DNA from: Mauremys mutica
Lineage: Eukaryota > Chordata > Testudines > Geoemydidae
NCBI RefSeq assembly: GCF_020497125.1
Contig: NC_059080.1
Coordinates: 53,261,563-53,325,562 of the forward strand
Length of the DNA: 64,000 bases
Direction: 5' to 3'
The position numbers and the translations under genes were made by a program. Below, one piece after another: positions 24,464-36,164 of the stretch (its first letter is position 1; each line of letters starts with the position of its first letter). The notes under the pieces are model-generated. The model searched no databases. It worked only from the letters and a program-made list of their open reading frames with translations, and was not told where the DNA came from.

Positions 24464-24655
24464 TCATAGAATCATAGAATCTCAGGGTTGGAAGGGACCT
24501 CAGGAGGTCATCTAGTCCAACCCCCTGCTCAAAGCAGGACCAATCCTCAGACAGATTTTTGCCCCAGATCCCTAAATGGCCCCTAAAGGATTGAATTCCA
24601 AACCCTGGTTTTAGTAGGCCAATGCTCAAACCACTGAGCTATCCCTCCCCCCCAG
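24464..24655 (-). mobile_element. tRNA-derived SINE with CR1-type tail
   Basis: On the minus strand the unit begins with a tRNA-like head. An A box TAGCTCAGTGG (complement of 24631-24641) is followed by an anticodon-like arm and a B-box-like GAATTCAATCC (complement of 24588-24598). The body then becomes a CR1 3' tail ending in TTCTATGATTCTATGA. Known SINEs of this build are moved by CR1 machinery through the shared tail, which fits the many CR1 copies nearby. The promoter boxes look largely intact. Confidence 0.8.
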
Positions 24656-24659
24656 GAAC

Positions 24660-25355
24660 AGGTCGATCGGCAGCATCCTAGTGCTGCACTCTGAAGATGA
24701 AAATCCAGAACTTGTCTTGAGCGCTCAAAGGGTTAATGGAAGTTCAAATGGACTTAGAAATCTTAAGGGCTGGTGCAAAAGGAACCCACCACATCCCCAT
24801 GCTTAGCACCATTTTGTGTGGGGGCAGATTTAAGCTTTTTTAGTCATGCACTCAACAGCCTTGTTAAAAATCAATGTTAAAAACAGACTGCACTAACACA
24901 GCATAGCAACCACAGGCGGAGACAAAAGCCGGTCATGGGGCTCAAGGAGCGGGAAACACACGCTTCATGAAGATTTTAATTGTCTCTCTCGGAAGGATGC
25001 ATTTCCCAGCTCCTGAATGGGATTTGATTTGGCGCCAGACAAAGCCCTTCAGATCCAGCAAACTCAACTAGGTCACTCCTGCAGGAGAAAAATAAAATAA
25101 ATGCAGGACAAAACAAAACTGAAATTCTTCATTTTACTTTCCCTTTCTCCTATTTTAATCTTTACAGCACCATCCATTTCCCACCCTCCCCAGTCCCCAC
25201 ACACCCCCTTCCTCTTCCTTATTTCTTTCTTTAAATACAGTCTAATCCCAAGTGTGAACTGATGTAGTTTGTGCGTTATGGGAAAAAATATCTCTCTCTT
25301 TCTGCCTTTTTTTCCCTTCTTCTTTCCTTGGCCCAGTTCATTATTTTTCTTTCTT
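24660..25355. other. Non-coding, no recognised feature
   Basis: Pyrimidine-rich stretch at 25140-25330. The 95-codon minus-strand frame over it is lysine-rich low complexity, not a gene. Confidence 0.35.
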
Positions 25356-25359
25356 GTCA

Positions 25360-25830
25360 CTCAGTGTGATAGGTTGAACAGAAGTGCACAGATGAGCACT
25401 GAAAACGGTGTCACAAGGCCTTAATCTAGTCTTTAATGCCTGACTTCAGAGATGTCATTTATCTTCTAACTGCAGCAGGCATCCACCAACTTTATCTCTA
25501 ATAATATATTGATGGATTAAAAGGGTCGGGCAGGAGACCGGGCTGGAAAAATTGCTTATTGACATCAAAATACAGTGCCCTCAACCTGATAAACATGGAG
25601 GGGCTCATGTATCTCCCAGAATAGTTGGTGTTGCTATAATTTTTTTCTCTAGCATGTTTCTTCCAGGTTCATGGGGTGGTCCGGTAAAATAAACAAATGG
25701 AACAAATAAACAGGAAATATAGTTTCTGTGTTGACACGACGGTGTGGAGGCAAATATATTTCACTAATCATTTTTTAATGGTATAGCTGTACATTATTAT
25801 TTACCACACACTGTGGGACGCTGTTTGCTG
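25360..25830. other. Candidate conserved non-coding element (untested)
   Basis: AT-rich, repeat-free, with words such as aataatatattgatgg, aaataaacaaatgg and ttaatggtatagc. The texture resembles a developmental enhancer. No alignment is available. Confidence 0.22.
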
Positions 25831-28800
25831 TGAGCACCTGCCTTGTTTTAGCAGGCCTGAGGATATTGAAGCTCATTGTGATATATGGCGTAAAAGCATC
25901 ACTGGAAGCCTCTCAGCAGCATGCCGGTAGGAGGAGATCCCCCGGATGGCTTCTCTCTATGCGTCCCCATTCCCCTTGTGGCTTGGTTTCAGGGCATCAG
26001 TGCAGCCTTATGCACTCGCTGCATAAAGTATGTGGCAATGGTCCCTTTGTTTGTAGGTTAATCAATGTTTTTGATGTTCCGCTTGCATCATTTTCATGGT
26101 CCACCCACAGGTGAAGGCTCCCACACAAACTGCCCATCATCAAAACCCTATTCTGATTTCAGGGTCGTTTTGAAAAATAAAAAGGTGGGTCTTGGCCTAA
26201 CTTCCTAGGGTCACAGAAACAAGCCCAAAGCAGAGAGTCCCAGCCCAGGAGGGGGTCAAAGGGAGCTAAAAGGCTCTTTTCATTTACACATAGCTTTTAA
26301 TTTTCCAATGAGCCTGACTGGGGTTTTTACTTACTTAGGGCCAGTTCTGTCATAGCTGCTGTTCATAAGCATGCCCCATGAAACCAACACACGAGAGGGA
26401 AAGCATGAACTGCTTCCTGCACCAAGACCATCTCTCCACCAAAGCCCCAAAATATAGTATTTAATTGGTCCTCTCTGACAGGGGCCACAAATGCTGGATC
26501 AGGACCTAGGAATCTGGATTTTGGCTCATCTTCCTGCACGTGTGCACCCTGAGCTAGCAATGGATCCTATGCACACACCTCTTCACTGATTTATGCTCTT
26601 GGCGCTAATCTGTGCTGGGTACACTGTGTTGAACTTCTACCATCTGGAGCGTGGGTGCAAATGAATGCTCTTTTTCAGCAGAATATCCAGACTCAGTTTG
26701 CACAGAGACCTGACGTGCATTCGGATTCTTTCCCCTCCGTGTGCCAGACCTAATCTGTGGGCTCTTATACCAGAGGGGCAGGCTCACGGCTTCTCTTCCT
26801 CCTTTTCTGGTCTGGATAGTTTGCTCCCTGGAGGGAGCAAGGACTGATCAATCTTTGCTCTATTGTGATTTGCCCATGCACAGCTGTGTAAGGACAGGTG
26901 ACAGCCTCATCCTCTGCTTGCACTTGTTTCATGGCACATCTACAATGAGACAGAATTTAGTCTGACAAACCAGAATCTTTGTAAAAATCTGTGAATTTGG
27001 CCAATTTGCCATTAAATCATTTTCACTCAGTGTCTGATGTCTGTACGGGTCTGGGAGGAAAACTGCCTCTCATTCACTGGAGAAAGCGGAAAATTCCCCC
27101 ATAAAATTCTCCCATTCCCTGGGCCAGCAAGGACTAGCAGTGCTGTAGGGACAACCAAGGCACTGCCAAAAGGGCCTGGTCCAGCTCCCATTAACCTCAC
27201 TGGAAAGAGTGCCATTGTCCTCACTGGTGTAGGATGAGAGGGAGGGAGGGAGTACCTTTCTTGGACCCTCAGACCACCCCTATGCCAGTGAGCACACTGT
27301 TGTCATCATATAGACCCAAAAGGTGGCATGTAATACAACATTGGCAAAATAATAACTCACCAATTGGTAATATTCTTGTGTGATGTACATATAGTAAGCC
27401 CACAACGGACTTTATGGCTATTTGCTGCAAATACGTTCTTGAAAGGTGTTTGACAAGCAGTGCCTATGCCATGCTTGCTCCAGACAAAGGAATATGGTTC
27501 CGCCAGTTTGAATGTGTCTCCAATGTAAATTAAGGAAGGCGTGACCAAAGACAAAGAAAAACACATTGATGTGCCAGGTAATCAAAGCCATCAGGAGAGC
27601 AAATGGGAAAAGATGACTGCTTAACTGGGGATGGAGACTGCACCTCCAGGGAGCCTTCCTGCCTCTTGAAGCAGGGTCTGTGAACTGTGGGAAGATATAA
27701 GGAAAGAGAAAAAAAATATGGGCAGCCATCACTTGAGGAACTAAAGGGGCCAGAGCTCCTGAAATCACAGATCATTGGGTCCTTCAACCCAGGGGCCTGG
27801 AGTCTCTGGGAACTGAGTGTAGGGGAAAAACCTTCTTAGGCAAAGATGAAGTGGTTTCCATCATATCCAGGGTTTATAGTTTGGTTCAATGGCTCTCAGC
27901 ATCACCACTGTACAAATTGTTCCAGCGCCCCCTGCTGAGTGACATAAGTTACACCAACCTAAGCGCTGGTGTGGGCAGCACTATGCCCATGGGAGATCAG
28001 CTCCTGACTACTAGCTACAGCCACTCATCGAGGTGGTTTTCTTATGCCAACGGGACTGCTCTCTCCTGTCGCAGTGAGCATCTTCACCAGATGTGCCACA
28101 GCAATGCAGCTGTGCCACTGCAGTGCTTCTAGGCAGTGGAAGCCAGGGTGTGACCTGCATGCTTGTATGCTGTTGATGTCAGGGCCATGAGCCATAGCAG
28201 CGTAGCATTTATTGCACCCTAAGTTGCTGTGTAGTTGGTGATACAACCCCTTACTGATCTGAGGCAAACCCCCAAAGCGTCACAGTCAGCCATCAGCCTC
28301 TGAAAAGGGTCACAGCCAATTCTGATCAGCTGAAAGAATGGCAGGTATGATTCAGAAATAAGAAGGGGGAAGAGAAGGGTATCACATATTCCCAACCCAA
28401 AATTTAGGTTAGAATCAAGGATAGGTGGTTCCCAAGTATTGCCAGCAATATGATATCCTCCAAGCCAGATGGTAGTTTAACTTGGTTTAAGATTAGAAAC
28501 CTTTTCGGCTACTTGTAATGATCTGGAATAACGTGAGGCAAGCATTGCAGAAAAGTCCAGCAGGAGCACTAGACTGTGGGTGTGTTTTTATTCTAACTGA
28601 ATTAATGAGGTCTAATGTATTTTTCCCTTTTGTAAGAATTTTTATAATATTTGGAGTTTGAAGGCAGATATTTAAGTTGTACCTGCAGAGATCCTATGCC
28701 TGTTGGAGTGATAAGGTTAATTTCTCCTTGCAATCATTTGTTGAATCAAGTTTTGGTTCAGTTTTAAGATGGAGAATAAGAACAAACAGTCTCTGGAGGT

Positions 28801-28845
28801 CTCTGCTCCATGTAAGGAAAGTTGGCATTTCTCCAGTGGTTGTAT
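25831..28845. other. Non-coding, no recognised feature
   Basis: Unique-looking. No supported gene, and no repeat that I can name. Confidence 0.35.
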
Positions 28846-28848
28846 AAG

Positions 28849-29028
28849 GCAGTGGTTCTCAAAGCCGGGCCGCCGCTTGTTCAGGGAAATCCCCTGGAGG
28901 GCTGGGCTGGTTTGTTTACCTGCCCCATCCTCAGGTTTGGCCAATTGCGACTCCCACTGGCCGTGGTTTGCCGCTCCAGGCCAATGGGGGCGGCGGGAAG
29001 CAGCAGCTAGCACATCCCTCGGCCCATG
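28849..29028 (+). mobile_element. Left half of a CAGTGGTTCTC hAT MITE
   Basis: The sequence follows the first half of the 19910-20242 element (CAGTGGTTCTCAAAGCC, then 'ggtttgtttacctgcc', then 'ccgctccaggccaatgggggcggcgggaag') and stops abruptly near 29028. The right half and duplication are missing. Confidence 0.75.
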
Positions 29029-29437
29029 TCTGAATCAAATACCACTGAAGTCAATGGAAAAGATTTCAGTGGAGATTGGATTAGGCCCTTGGATAGGAAT
29101 ATACAAATCCTAGTTGGCTAGCATTGTAGCAACCTGCACGGAAGTTGGAGGAGGAGCACAGACTGCAGTAAGGAAGAGTTTGGAGGAGGCATTGGGAAGT
29201 CAGTCTGTGTGCATATGATAGAACGTCAGTTGCAGTTGCAGCATCGATGGAAATAGTTGTCTTAATAAAAAAAACAGTTTAGTAATAGAAACATGGAGTC
29301 GTTTCATGTTATTACCCAGCATCTACTACAAGAAACAAACATATTGTCAGCCACACAGGATCTAGTAGCCTATTATAATGACTTTTAAAGTTCACAGGAC
29401 CTTCTGGGGTTTGTAGTCCATCAACTGTAACCAGGAG

Positions 29438-29651
29438 CAGGGCCGGCTCCAGGCACCGGCTTAGCAAGCAGGTGCTTGGGGCGACCACTCAGGAGAGGGC
29501 TGGCACGTCCAGGTATTTTGCTGCAATTCAGTGGAGGGTCCCTCGCTCCCGCTTGGAGCGAAGGACCTCCTGCTGAATTGCCGCAGATCGCGATCCCGGC
29601 TTTTTTTTTTTTCGTCTGCTTGGGGCGGCAAAACCCCCAGAGCCTGCCCTG
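29438..29651. mobile_element. Non-autonomous hAT element with perfect 8-bp duplication
   Basis: The ends CAGGGCCGGCTC... and ...GCCTGCCCTG are flanked by accaggag on both sides (29430-29437 and 29652-29659). A T run of 12 lies inside. The neighbouring large element at 32379-34525 contains a piece related to its right part. Confidence 0.88.
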
Positions 29652-29759
29652 ACCAGGAGCCTGATGCAGATTCCACTAAGGTCCATGTGAGCTTCTGAAG
29701 AATTAAAAAGATCACAGGGAGGCAAATCTGTGACTGGACGCAAGAATCAAGATACAGAA

Positions 29760-30140
29760 CATGAGGGGTAGGGTGCAGAGAACACAGGGAAGCCAGCTGG
29801 AATCTTGCCAACTTCATTTGAAGTTTACAAGAGCCATTTCTGAGATAAGATTTGGCAAAAAAGCATTAGAAGAACTTTCCAAACATGATCCACATCTATT
29901 TTATCCAGGTTATGTTTTCTTCATTCAGTGTATGGTTACCAAAACATTCAATGTCGGACATCATTTGCAAACAAGCTATAAGAATCTTTGTTGCCTATAA
30001 GATAAAAACAAAAGGAATATCTGATAAGAAAGCTATAAAAGTTGCAAAGTTTGTTCATAATTCAAATTATCTGGTTGCTGTTACTTCTCATGTGTCTCGT
30101 ATTGCACTGCATAGGAACCACTGTCTGAAAGCAGCTGATT
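29760..30140 (+). other. Unidentified coding-like stretch
   Basis: Two overlapping frames (29761-30000 and 29885-30142) have a plausible protein texture, for example EIRFGKKALEELSKHDPHLF and KKAIKVAKFVHNSNYLVAV. They lie just upstream of the hAT transposase remnant in the same direction and may be part of it. I cannot assign a family. Confidence 0.25.
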
Positions 30141-30289
30141 AAGGAGGTAATGATTTCTTGTACTGAAATTTTCTGAACAAAGAGAAAATCACAATGCATT
30201 AGAGAATTTCTGTGCTGCTGAAATACAGCTGAAGAGAGAGTCCAACATGTGAATGTATATTTCCAACTTTTTTAGGCCACTGATCTAAA

Positions 30290-31650
30290 TTCTCAGACAT
30301 GGTTGGCAAGATATCATGACTCATGAGGTGTACAACAAAATGTGAGCAGAACTAATTAAATTGTTGGCATTGCTGGGAAGAATTATGGGTAAAGATATTT
30401 TCAGCACAGTGGTTCAGGCCTTTTCAGAAGCAGACATTAACATCAGCAAGCATTGAATCATTGGGAACAGATGGAGCTCCTACTACAGTCAATTCTAGTG
30501 CAGGTTTCATTCAGTATCTTGCTAAGGAAGATGGTTACGAATGGAGCTGACTGAAAAATTCCAGTATTTCAAGTTTGGTTTCATCCCAGATCAGGCAAAA
30601 TATTGAATTTTTGCATGGAACAAAAAGTTTAGAAAACATTTCATTCAGAAATATTGAAATGTTTCAACATTCCCAAAACAAAATATTTCATTTTGGAGTC
30701 TGCATTTATTTCTGCGTCTTCCTAAGTTGCTGCACTTTTTGGGAGTTGAAGTTCCAAGTTCCTCATGACCCCTACAGATTCTGCTCCCTGGCCAGACTAC
30801 ATTCCCCATGATGTACTGTGGCCTATAAATGTGTCTAAGCTGCTGTGATGACTCATGGATGAGGTGCTGTAGCATCTCAAGAAGATGCAGAGATAAATGT
30901 TGTCCCTAAATGAAGAATTTTGTTTTCCTGGGGGGAAAATCTACCAATATCAATCTTTTCCCTCTGGAAATTTTGATTTTGACAAAACCACAACTTCTGA
31001 TGGGGAAACGTTTCATCTGAACTTTTTCAAGCAGCCCTGCTTACAGTAATAGTGGGATTTCATTGCATCATTCATAAAGAGGTATTCTGTGTTAAAGTAA
31101 GCTCACCAATACTTGAGGAGGTGATGAAGCTGGTGACAATTTGGGAATTTCATCATTGCAAGAGCTCATAATAATTAAGATTTTAAAACACTCTCATCAA
31201 GTCTCAGTGCTTTGGAATGGAACGATGTCAAATGGCTAAAATGTTTCTTGTTCATTGAGGCTGTATTTATTGTGTTGGAGGGTTAGAAGTCACATTGTGC
31301 TTAGTGCAGAAGGGACAGGTTTACCATCCGAGAACTAACAAACTTATAACACTTGAATGACTTGCTGTTTTCTGACAGAAAGAAAATACATTGCCATGCA
31401 TCAGACAGTCTCAGATATGAAGATCACTACGTCACAGATCGCTGTTGCTAGTGGCTAAAAATCAGCATCCAGGATATGCATGTGGCAGAGTTCCAAGCAA
31501 GTGCTCGCTGGAAAACCAAATCTGTTGACTGCAAGTCCCAGCTGGAAAATACTGAGTATGTGAAGTATGAAGAAAATAATCCTTCTAATCTGAAAAAGGA
31601 AGTGATGTGAGGTGAAAAGACATTGTCTGATCCTCTTGTTTCTATGAAGA
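30290..31650 (+). pseudogene. Decayed hAT (Charlie-like, GTF2IRD2-type) transposase
   Basis: Across broken frames I can read GKDIFSAVVQAFSEADINISK, then IGTDGAPTTVNSSAGFI, then, after an interruption, FHCIIHKEVFCVKVSSPILEEVMKLV. These match the order of the TDGAPAM motif (catalytic D) and the HC-IHxExL motif of hAT transposases related to Charlie elements and the vertebrate GTF2IRD2/ZBED-type domesticated copies. About 500 bp of an AT-rich palindromic repeat (30545-31045) is inserted between the two motifs. There are many stops, so it is dead. Confidence 0.6.
30545..31045. repeat. AT-rich palindromic repeat inside the hAT remnant
   Basis: Outer parts rich in gaaaatttc-type words (30545-30690 and 30940-31040) bracket a less AT-rich centre. 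The same build is seen at 47503-47905, 51101-51428 and 61635-61842. It splits the transposase frame, so it came later. Confidence 0.5.
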
Positions 31651-31770
31651 CCTTATCCATAGCTTTGGTGGTGGTCTTTGGTTCAACACAGCCATGAATA
31701 CAGTGGGATGAACTTCGCTTGCACCGATATCAGGACTGTATTCAAGAATGATCTGAGTGCAGCACTCAAG

Positions 31771-32378
31771 TAATAATAATAGGGCTCAGATTTTTCTGGA
31801 TGTGATAGCTGATGGATTCCGTCACCAAATAGTTGAAGAACCAACAAGAGGGGATGCCATTTTAGATTTGGTTTTGGTGAGTAGTGAGGACCTCATAGAA
31901 GAAATGGTTGTAGAGGACAACCTTGATTTGAGTGATCATGAGCTAATTCAGTTCAAACTAGATGGAGGGATAAACAAAAATAGATCTGGGACTAGGGCTT
32001 TTTATTTCAAAAGGGCTAACTTTAAAGAATTAAGGAAATTAGGGAAGTGGATTGGACTGACGAACTTGTGGATCTAAAGGCGGAGGAGGGCTGGAATTAC
32101 TTCAAGTCAAAGTTGCAGAAACTATCAGAAGCCTGCATCCCAAGAAAGGGGAAAAAAATCATAGGCAGGAGTTGTAGACCAAGCTGGATGAGCAAGCATC
32201 TCAGAGAGGTGATTAAGAAAAAGCAGAAAGCCTGTAAGGAGTGGAAGATGGGAGGGATTAGCAAGGAAACCTACTTTATTGAGGTCAGAACATATAGGGA
32301 TAAAGTGAGAAAGGCCAAAAGCCATGTAGAGTTGGACCTTGCAAAGGGAATTAAAACCAATAGTAAAAGGTTCTATAG
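31771..32378 (+). pseudogene. CR1 endonuclease C-terminal part
   Basis: The frames show FLDVIADGFRHQIVEEPTRG, then DLVLVSSEDLIEEM and LSDHELIQFKL. The last holds the SDH motif of the APE-type endonuclease (catalytic D and H). This enzyme nicks target DNA to prime reverse transcription. The downstream linker is rich in Lys/Arg ('RKGKKIIGRS', 'KKKQKACKEWKMG'). A frame change near 32050 breaks the gene. Confidence 0.75.
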
Positions 32379-32724
32379 CAGGCCCGCACAACTCGTAAAG
32401 CGGCGAGGGCCACATTCCTCCAAAGAAAACAGCCGAGGGCCGAAACCTCCCGGCCCCGCAGAAACACCCCGCCCCAGGGCCGTCCAGCCCTGCAGAAATA
32501 AACCCTCCTTCCCCAGCGCCGCCCCACCAAAACAGCTGTGGGCCAAAAAGGAAGGTTGGGGGTGGGGAGGTGATACTTTATTTTAAATCAACCGGGGGCT
32601 CCCAGCTGAAGAGGTGGCTGGGAGCCCTCAGGGTCAAATTAAAGGGCTCAGGGCTCCGGCGGCTGGGGGAACCCGGCAGGGCCGCTTCTAGGTGTTTTGC
32701 TGCCCCAAGCAAAAAAAAACTTGT

Positions 32725-32965
32725 CTGCCCCCTGTCCCAGCCCTGGGCTCCCCCCTGTCCCAGCCCTGGGCTCCCCCCTGTACCCCCCTGCTGCCCCAGT
32801 CCTGGGCTCTCCCCCCACTGACCCACACCCCCTGCCGCCCCAGCGCTGGGCTTCCCCCTTTCCTCCCCACCAGTGCCCTCCCCCCACCCTGCTGCTGCCC
32901 CAGCCCTGGGCTCCCCTCCACCAGTGCCTCCCCCCCCCCACACCTCCTGCCTCCCCAGCCCTGGG
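32725..32965. repeat. C-rich repeat of the CCCAGCCCTGGGCTCCCC type
   Basis: At least six degenerate copies of a short unit with core cagccctgggctcc. It gives overlapping open frames on both strands that are proline- or glycine-rich and not genes. Confidence 0.8.
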
Positions 32966-33529
32966 TCACTGGTAACGCTCCCAGGGCAGGTCATTCAGCA
33001 GGAATTTTGGATGTGCACAAAACACAGACAGGATTGGTTCCCATATGGTTACAGAGGTGCAGTAAAGTGGAACAATTTTCAGCTTGTGTGATTGGAAGAT
33101 ATCTGGATGCATATTATAAGACTGTCCTCCATAAATGAGGAAAAGTTGAGGTGCCTTTATTATTCTTTTGTTCCACTCTTTCTTTCTATGGGGAATTTGC
33201 CAATGCAATATCACTGTCTTCCTGAAACAAACAAAAAGGCAATGGCTGTTGAAAATAGCAATTCCAGTGCTAATAAGCATTTCTTGCTCAATTTTATCCT
33301 GCTTTTTCTAAAGCAAGTTAGAGTGGATCAGTATATTTGGTTTGGGAGAAATGAAGTAACAGCTGCCCAAACTGAGCTTGAGCACTCCTGAATTTTGAGG
33401 TGTTCAAATCTGGAAGGCAGGTGCTGGGGGGGGGCCTGTGGGCTCCACGGGGGAGCATGGCAGCAATGTATCTGGAGCTGCATGGAGCCAGACACGCTGG
33501 CCTGAGTGGCACGGTAAGGGGGCTGGGGG

Positions 33530-33910
33530 TTGGAGAAGGGGTAGAGGGTTCCTGGGGGCAGTCAGGGGACAGGCAGCAGAAGGATAGGCATGGGAGTCCC
33601 AGGGGTTTATCAGGGGACAGGTAGGGGGTGGGGACTTGGGGGAAAGTTGGGGGGGTCTCAGGAGGGGGCAGTTGGGAACAAGGAGAAGGGAGGCTTAGAT
33701 AGGGGGTGGGGTCTCAAGGGGTAGTTGGAGCAGGGGTCTTGGGAGGGAGCAATCAGGGGACAAGGAGCAGCAGCATTTAGATGGGGGTGAGGTTCTGGGT
33801 GGCAGTTAGGGGCAAGAGTCCCAGGAGAGCGGTATCAGGGGACAAGGACCAGCGGTGTTAGATGGGGGGTGGGGGTCCTGGAGGGCAGCTGGGGCAGAGG
33901 TCTGGGGAGG
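33530..33910. repeat. G-rich minisatellite, about five degenerate units
   Basis: The recurring core is (a/g)tcaggggacaaggagcag followed by a G-rich part (ttagatggggggtgggg). The five starts lie near 33556, 33607, 33663, 33746 and 33829. Multiple runs of four or more G could form G-quadruplexes. Confidence 0.65.
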
Positions 33911-33934
33911 GGGCAAACAGCGGCCGCATGCTGG

Positions 33935-34430
33935 GATTCAAATGGCTCTGGGCTGCCCGCAGCCGCGGGGAGCCCTGAGCCCTTAAAATCCCAGCCGCGG
34001 CTGAGAATCTCTGCGGGCAGCCCAGAGCCTTTTGATTCCCAGCCGCGGCTGGGATTTAAAGGGCTCTGGGCTCCCCGCCGCTGCGGACAGCCCAGAGCCC
34101 TCTGACTCCCGGCCGCGGCTGAGATTCAAAGGGCTCTGGGCTCCCGCCGCTGCAGGCAGCCCAGAGCCTTTTGATTCGCAGCCACGGCTGGGATTTAAAG
34201 GGCTCTGGGCTATCCGCAGCGGCGGACAGCCCAGAGCCCTCTGACTCCCGGCCGCGGCTGAGATTCAAAGGGCTCTGGGCTATCCGCAGCGGCGGACAGC
34301 CCAGAGCCCTCTGACTCCCGGCCGCGGCTGAGATTCAAAGGGCTCTGGACTCCCCGCGGTTGCCGGCAGCCCAGAGCTCTTTGCTTCCTGGCCACGGCCG
34401 GGATTCAAAGGGCTCTGAGCTGCCCCAGAG
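33935..34430. repeat. GC-rich minisatellite with hairpin units (about 70 bp)
   Basis: Six to seven units, each with 'gattcaaagggctctgggct' facing 'agcccagagccctctgactc', so each unit is itself an inverted repeat. The units at about 34109-34330 are nearly identical. Frames on both strands stay open because the unit length keeps phase, giving repeated GLWA-type peptides that are not genes. Confidence 0.85.
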
Positions 34431-34533
34431 CGCCGTGTGCGGGGGATTTAGACTCCCCTCACGGGCCGCACAGTGAGGCTCTGCGGGCCGCATGCGGCCC
34501 ACGGGCCGCGTGTTGTGCAGGCCTGTTCTATAG

Positions 34534-36085
34534 CCATATAAATAAGAAGAAAACAAAGAAAGAAGAAGTGGGACCGCTAAACACCGAGGATGGAGTCGAG
34601 GTTAAGGATAATATAGGCATGGTCTAATATCTAAACAAATACTTTGCCTCAGTCTTTAATGAGGCTAACAAGGAGCTTAGGGATAATGGTAGGATGACAA
34701 ATGGGAATGAGGATATTACCACATCCAAGGAAGAAGCCAAACTCGAACAGCTTAATGGGACGAAATCGGAGGGCACAGATAATCTTCATCCAAGAATATT
34801 AAAGGAACTGGCACATGACATTGCAAGACCATTAGCAAGAATTTTTAATGAATCAGTAAACTCAGGGGTTGTACCGTACAACTAGAGAATTGCTAACATA
34901 GTTCCTATTTTTAAGAAAGGGGGGGAAAGTGATCCGAGTAACTATACGCCTGTTAGTTTGACATCTGTAGTATGCAAGGTCTTGGAAAAAATGTTGAAGG
35001 AGAAAGTAGTTAAGGACATTGAGGTCAATGGTAATTGGGACAAAATACAACATGGTTTTACAAAAGGTAGATCGTGCCAAACCAACCTGATCTTCTTTGA
35101 GAAGATAACAGATTTTTTAGACAAAGGAAACGCAGTGGATGTAATTTACCTCCATTTCAGTAAGGTATTTGATACGGTTCCACATGGGGAATTATTAGTT
35201 AAATTGGAAAAGATGGGGATCAATATGAAAATTGAAAGGTGGATAAAGAACTGGTTAAAGGGGAGACTACAATGGGTCAGACTGAAGGTGAACTGTCAGG
35301 CTGGAAGGAGGTCACTAGTGGAGTTCCTCAGGGATCGGTTTTGGAACCAATCTTATTTAATCTTTTTATTACTGACCTTGGCACAAAAAGTGGGAATGTG
35401 CTAATAAAGTTTGCGGATGACACAAAGCTGGGAGGTATTGCTAACACAGAGAAGGACTGGAATATCATACAGGAAGATCTGGATGACCTTGTAAACTGGA
35501 GTAATAGTAATAGGATGAAATTTAATAGTGAAAAGTGCAAGGTCATGCATTTAGGGATTAATAACAAGAATTTTGGTTATAAATTGGGGGCAGATCAGTT
35601 GGAAGTAACAGAGGAGGAGAAGGACCTTGGAGTATTGGCTGATCACAGGATGACTATGAGCCGCCAATGTGATTTGGCCATTAAAAAAGCTAATGCAGTT
35701 TTAGGATGCATCGGGCGAGGTATTTCCAATAAAGATAAGGAGGTGTTAGTACCATTATACAAGGCACTGGTGAGACCTCATCTGGAATACTGTGTGCAGT
35801 TCTGGTCTCCCATGTTTAAGAAGGATGAATTCAAACTGGAACAGGTACAGAGAAGGGCTACTAGGATGATCCGAGGAATGGAAAACCTGTCTTATGAAAG
35901 GAGACTGAAAGAGCTTGGCTTGTTTAGCCTAACCAAAAGAAGGCTGAGGGGAGATATGATTGCTCTTTATAAATATATCAGAGGGATAAATATCAGGGAG
36001 GGAGAGGAATTATTTAAGCTTAGTACCAATGTGGACACAAGAACAAATGGATATAAACTGGACACTAGGAAGTTTAGACTTGAAA
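34534..36085 (+). pseudogene. CR1 reverse transcriptase
   Basis: In order: a linker, a segment with IARPLARIFNESVNSGVVP, one stop where family members have Trp, NYTPVSLTSVVCKVLEKM, then HGFTKGRSCQTNL, the motif A region FSKVFDTVPH, a frame change near 35270, GVPQGSVLEPILFNLFI, the active site FADDTKLGG, and VQRRATRMIRGMENLSYERR. FADD is the family's equivalent of YADD. Apart from one nonsense change and one frameshift the polymerase is well preserved, so the copy is fairly young. Confidence 0.85.
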
Positions 36086-36164
36086 ATTTTATCCAAAGTG
36101 CCATATTGCCAAAGGCTCCTTGTTTCATAACTTTCCATGCCTCTGTCATTTACTTACCTTGTTA

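Larger units (their letters stand above)
32379..34525. mobile_element. 2147-bp non-autonomous hAT element inside CR1
   Basis: It begins CAGGCCCGCACAACTCG and ends ...GTTGTGCAGGCCTG, and ttctatag occurs on both sides (32371-32378 and 34526-34533), a perfect 8-bp hAT target site. The interior has no transposase. It contains a nested CAGGGCCGC-type start near 32678, a C-rich tract, an ordinary AT-rich segment (32990-33390), a G-rich minisatellite and a GC-rich minisatellite. All long frames across it are repeat artefacts. Confidence 0.88.
31771..36085 (+). mobile_element. CR1 LINE, 5' and 3' truncated, split by a hAT insertion
   Basis: The CR1 ORF2 region begins in the endonuclease, stops at 32378, resumes after the 2147-bp hAT element at 34526, and runs through the whole reverse transcriptase. 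The 3' end (last part of ORF2 and 3' UTR) is absent. The CR1 match ends near 36085, just before a minus-strand CR1 fragment. Loss of the 3' end is unusual for a LINE and points to later deletion or rearrangement. Confidence 0.85.

Noticed and set aside
24588..24655. Possible tRNA gene (minus strand)
   Set aside because: A box is good, but no acceptor stem closes and the sequence runs into a CR1 tail, so it is a SINE.
32578..32994. Overlapping frames of 83-148 codons on both strands
   Set aside because: They lie in a C-rich tandem repeat inside a hAT element; Pro- or Gly-rich peptides follow from base composition.
33869..34556. Series of frames with repeated GLWA/SPEPF peptides
   Set aside because: They come from the 70-bp hairpin minisatellite, whose unit keeps phase on both strands.
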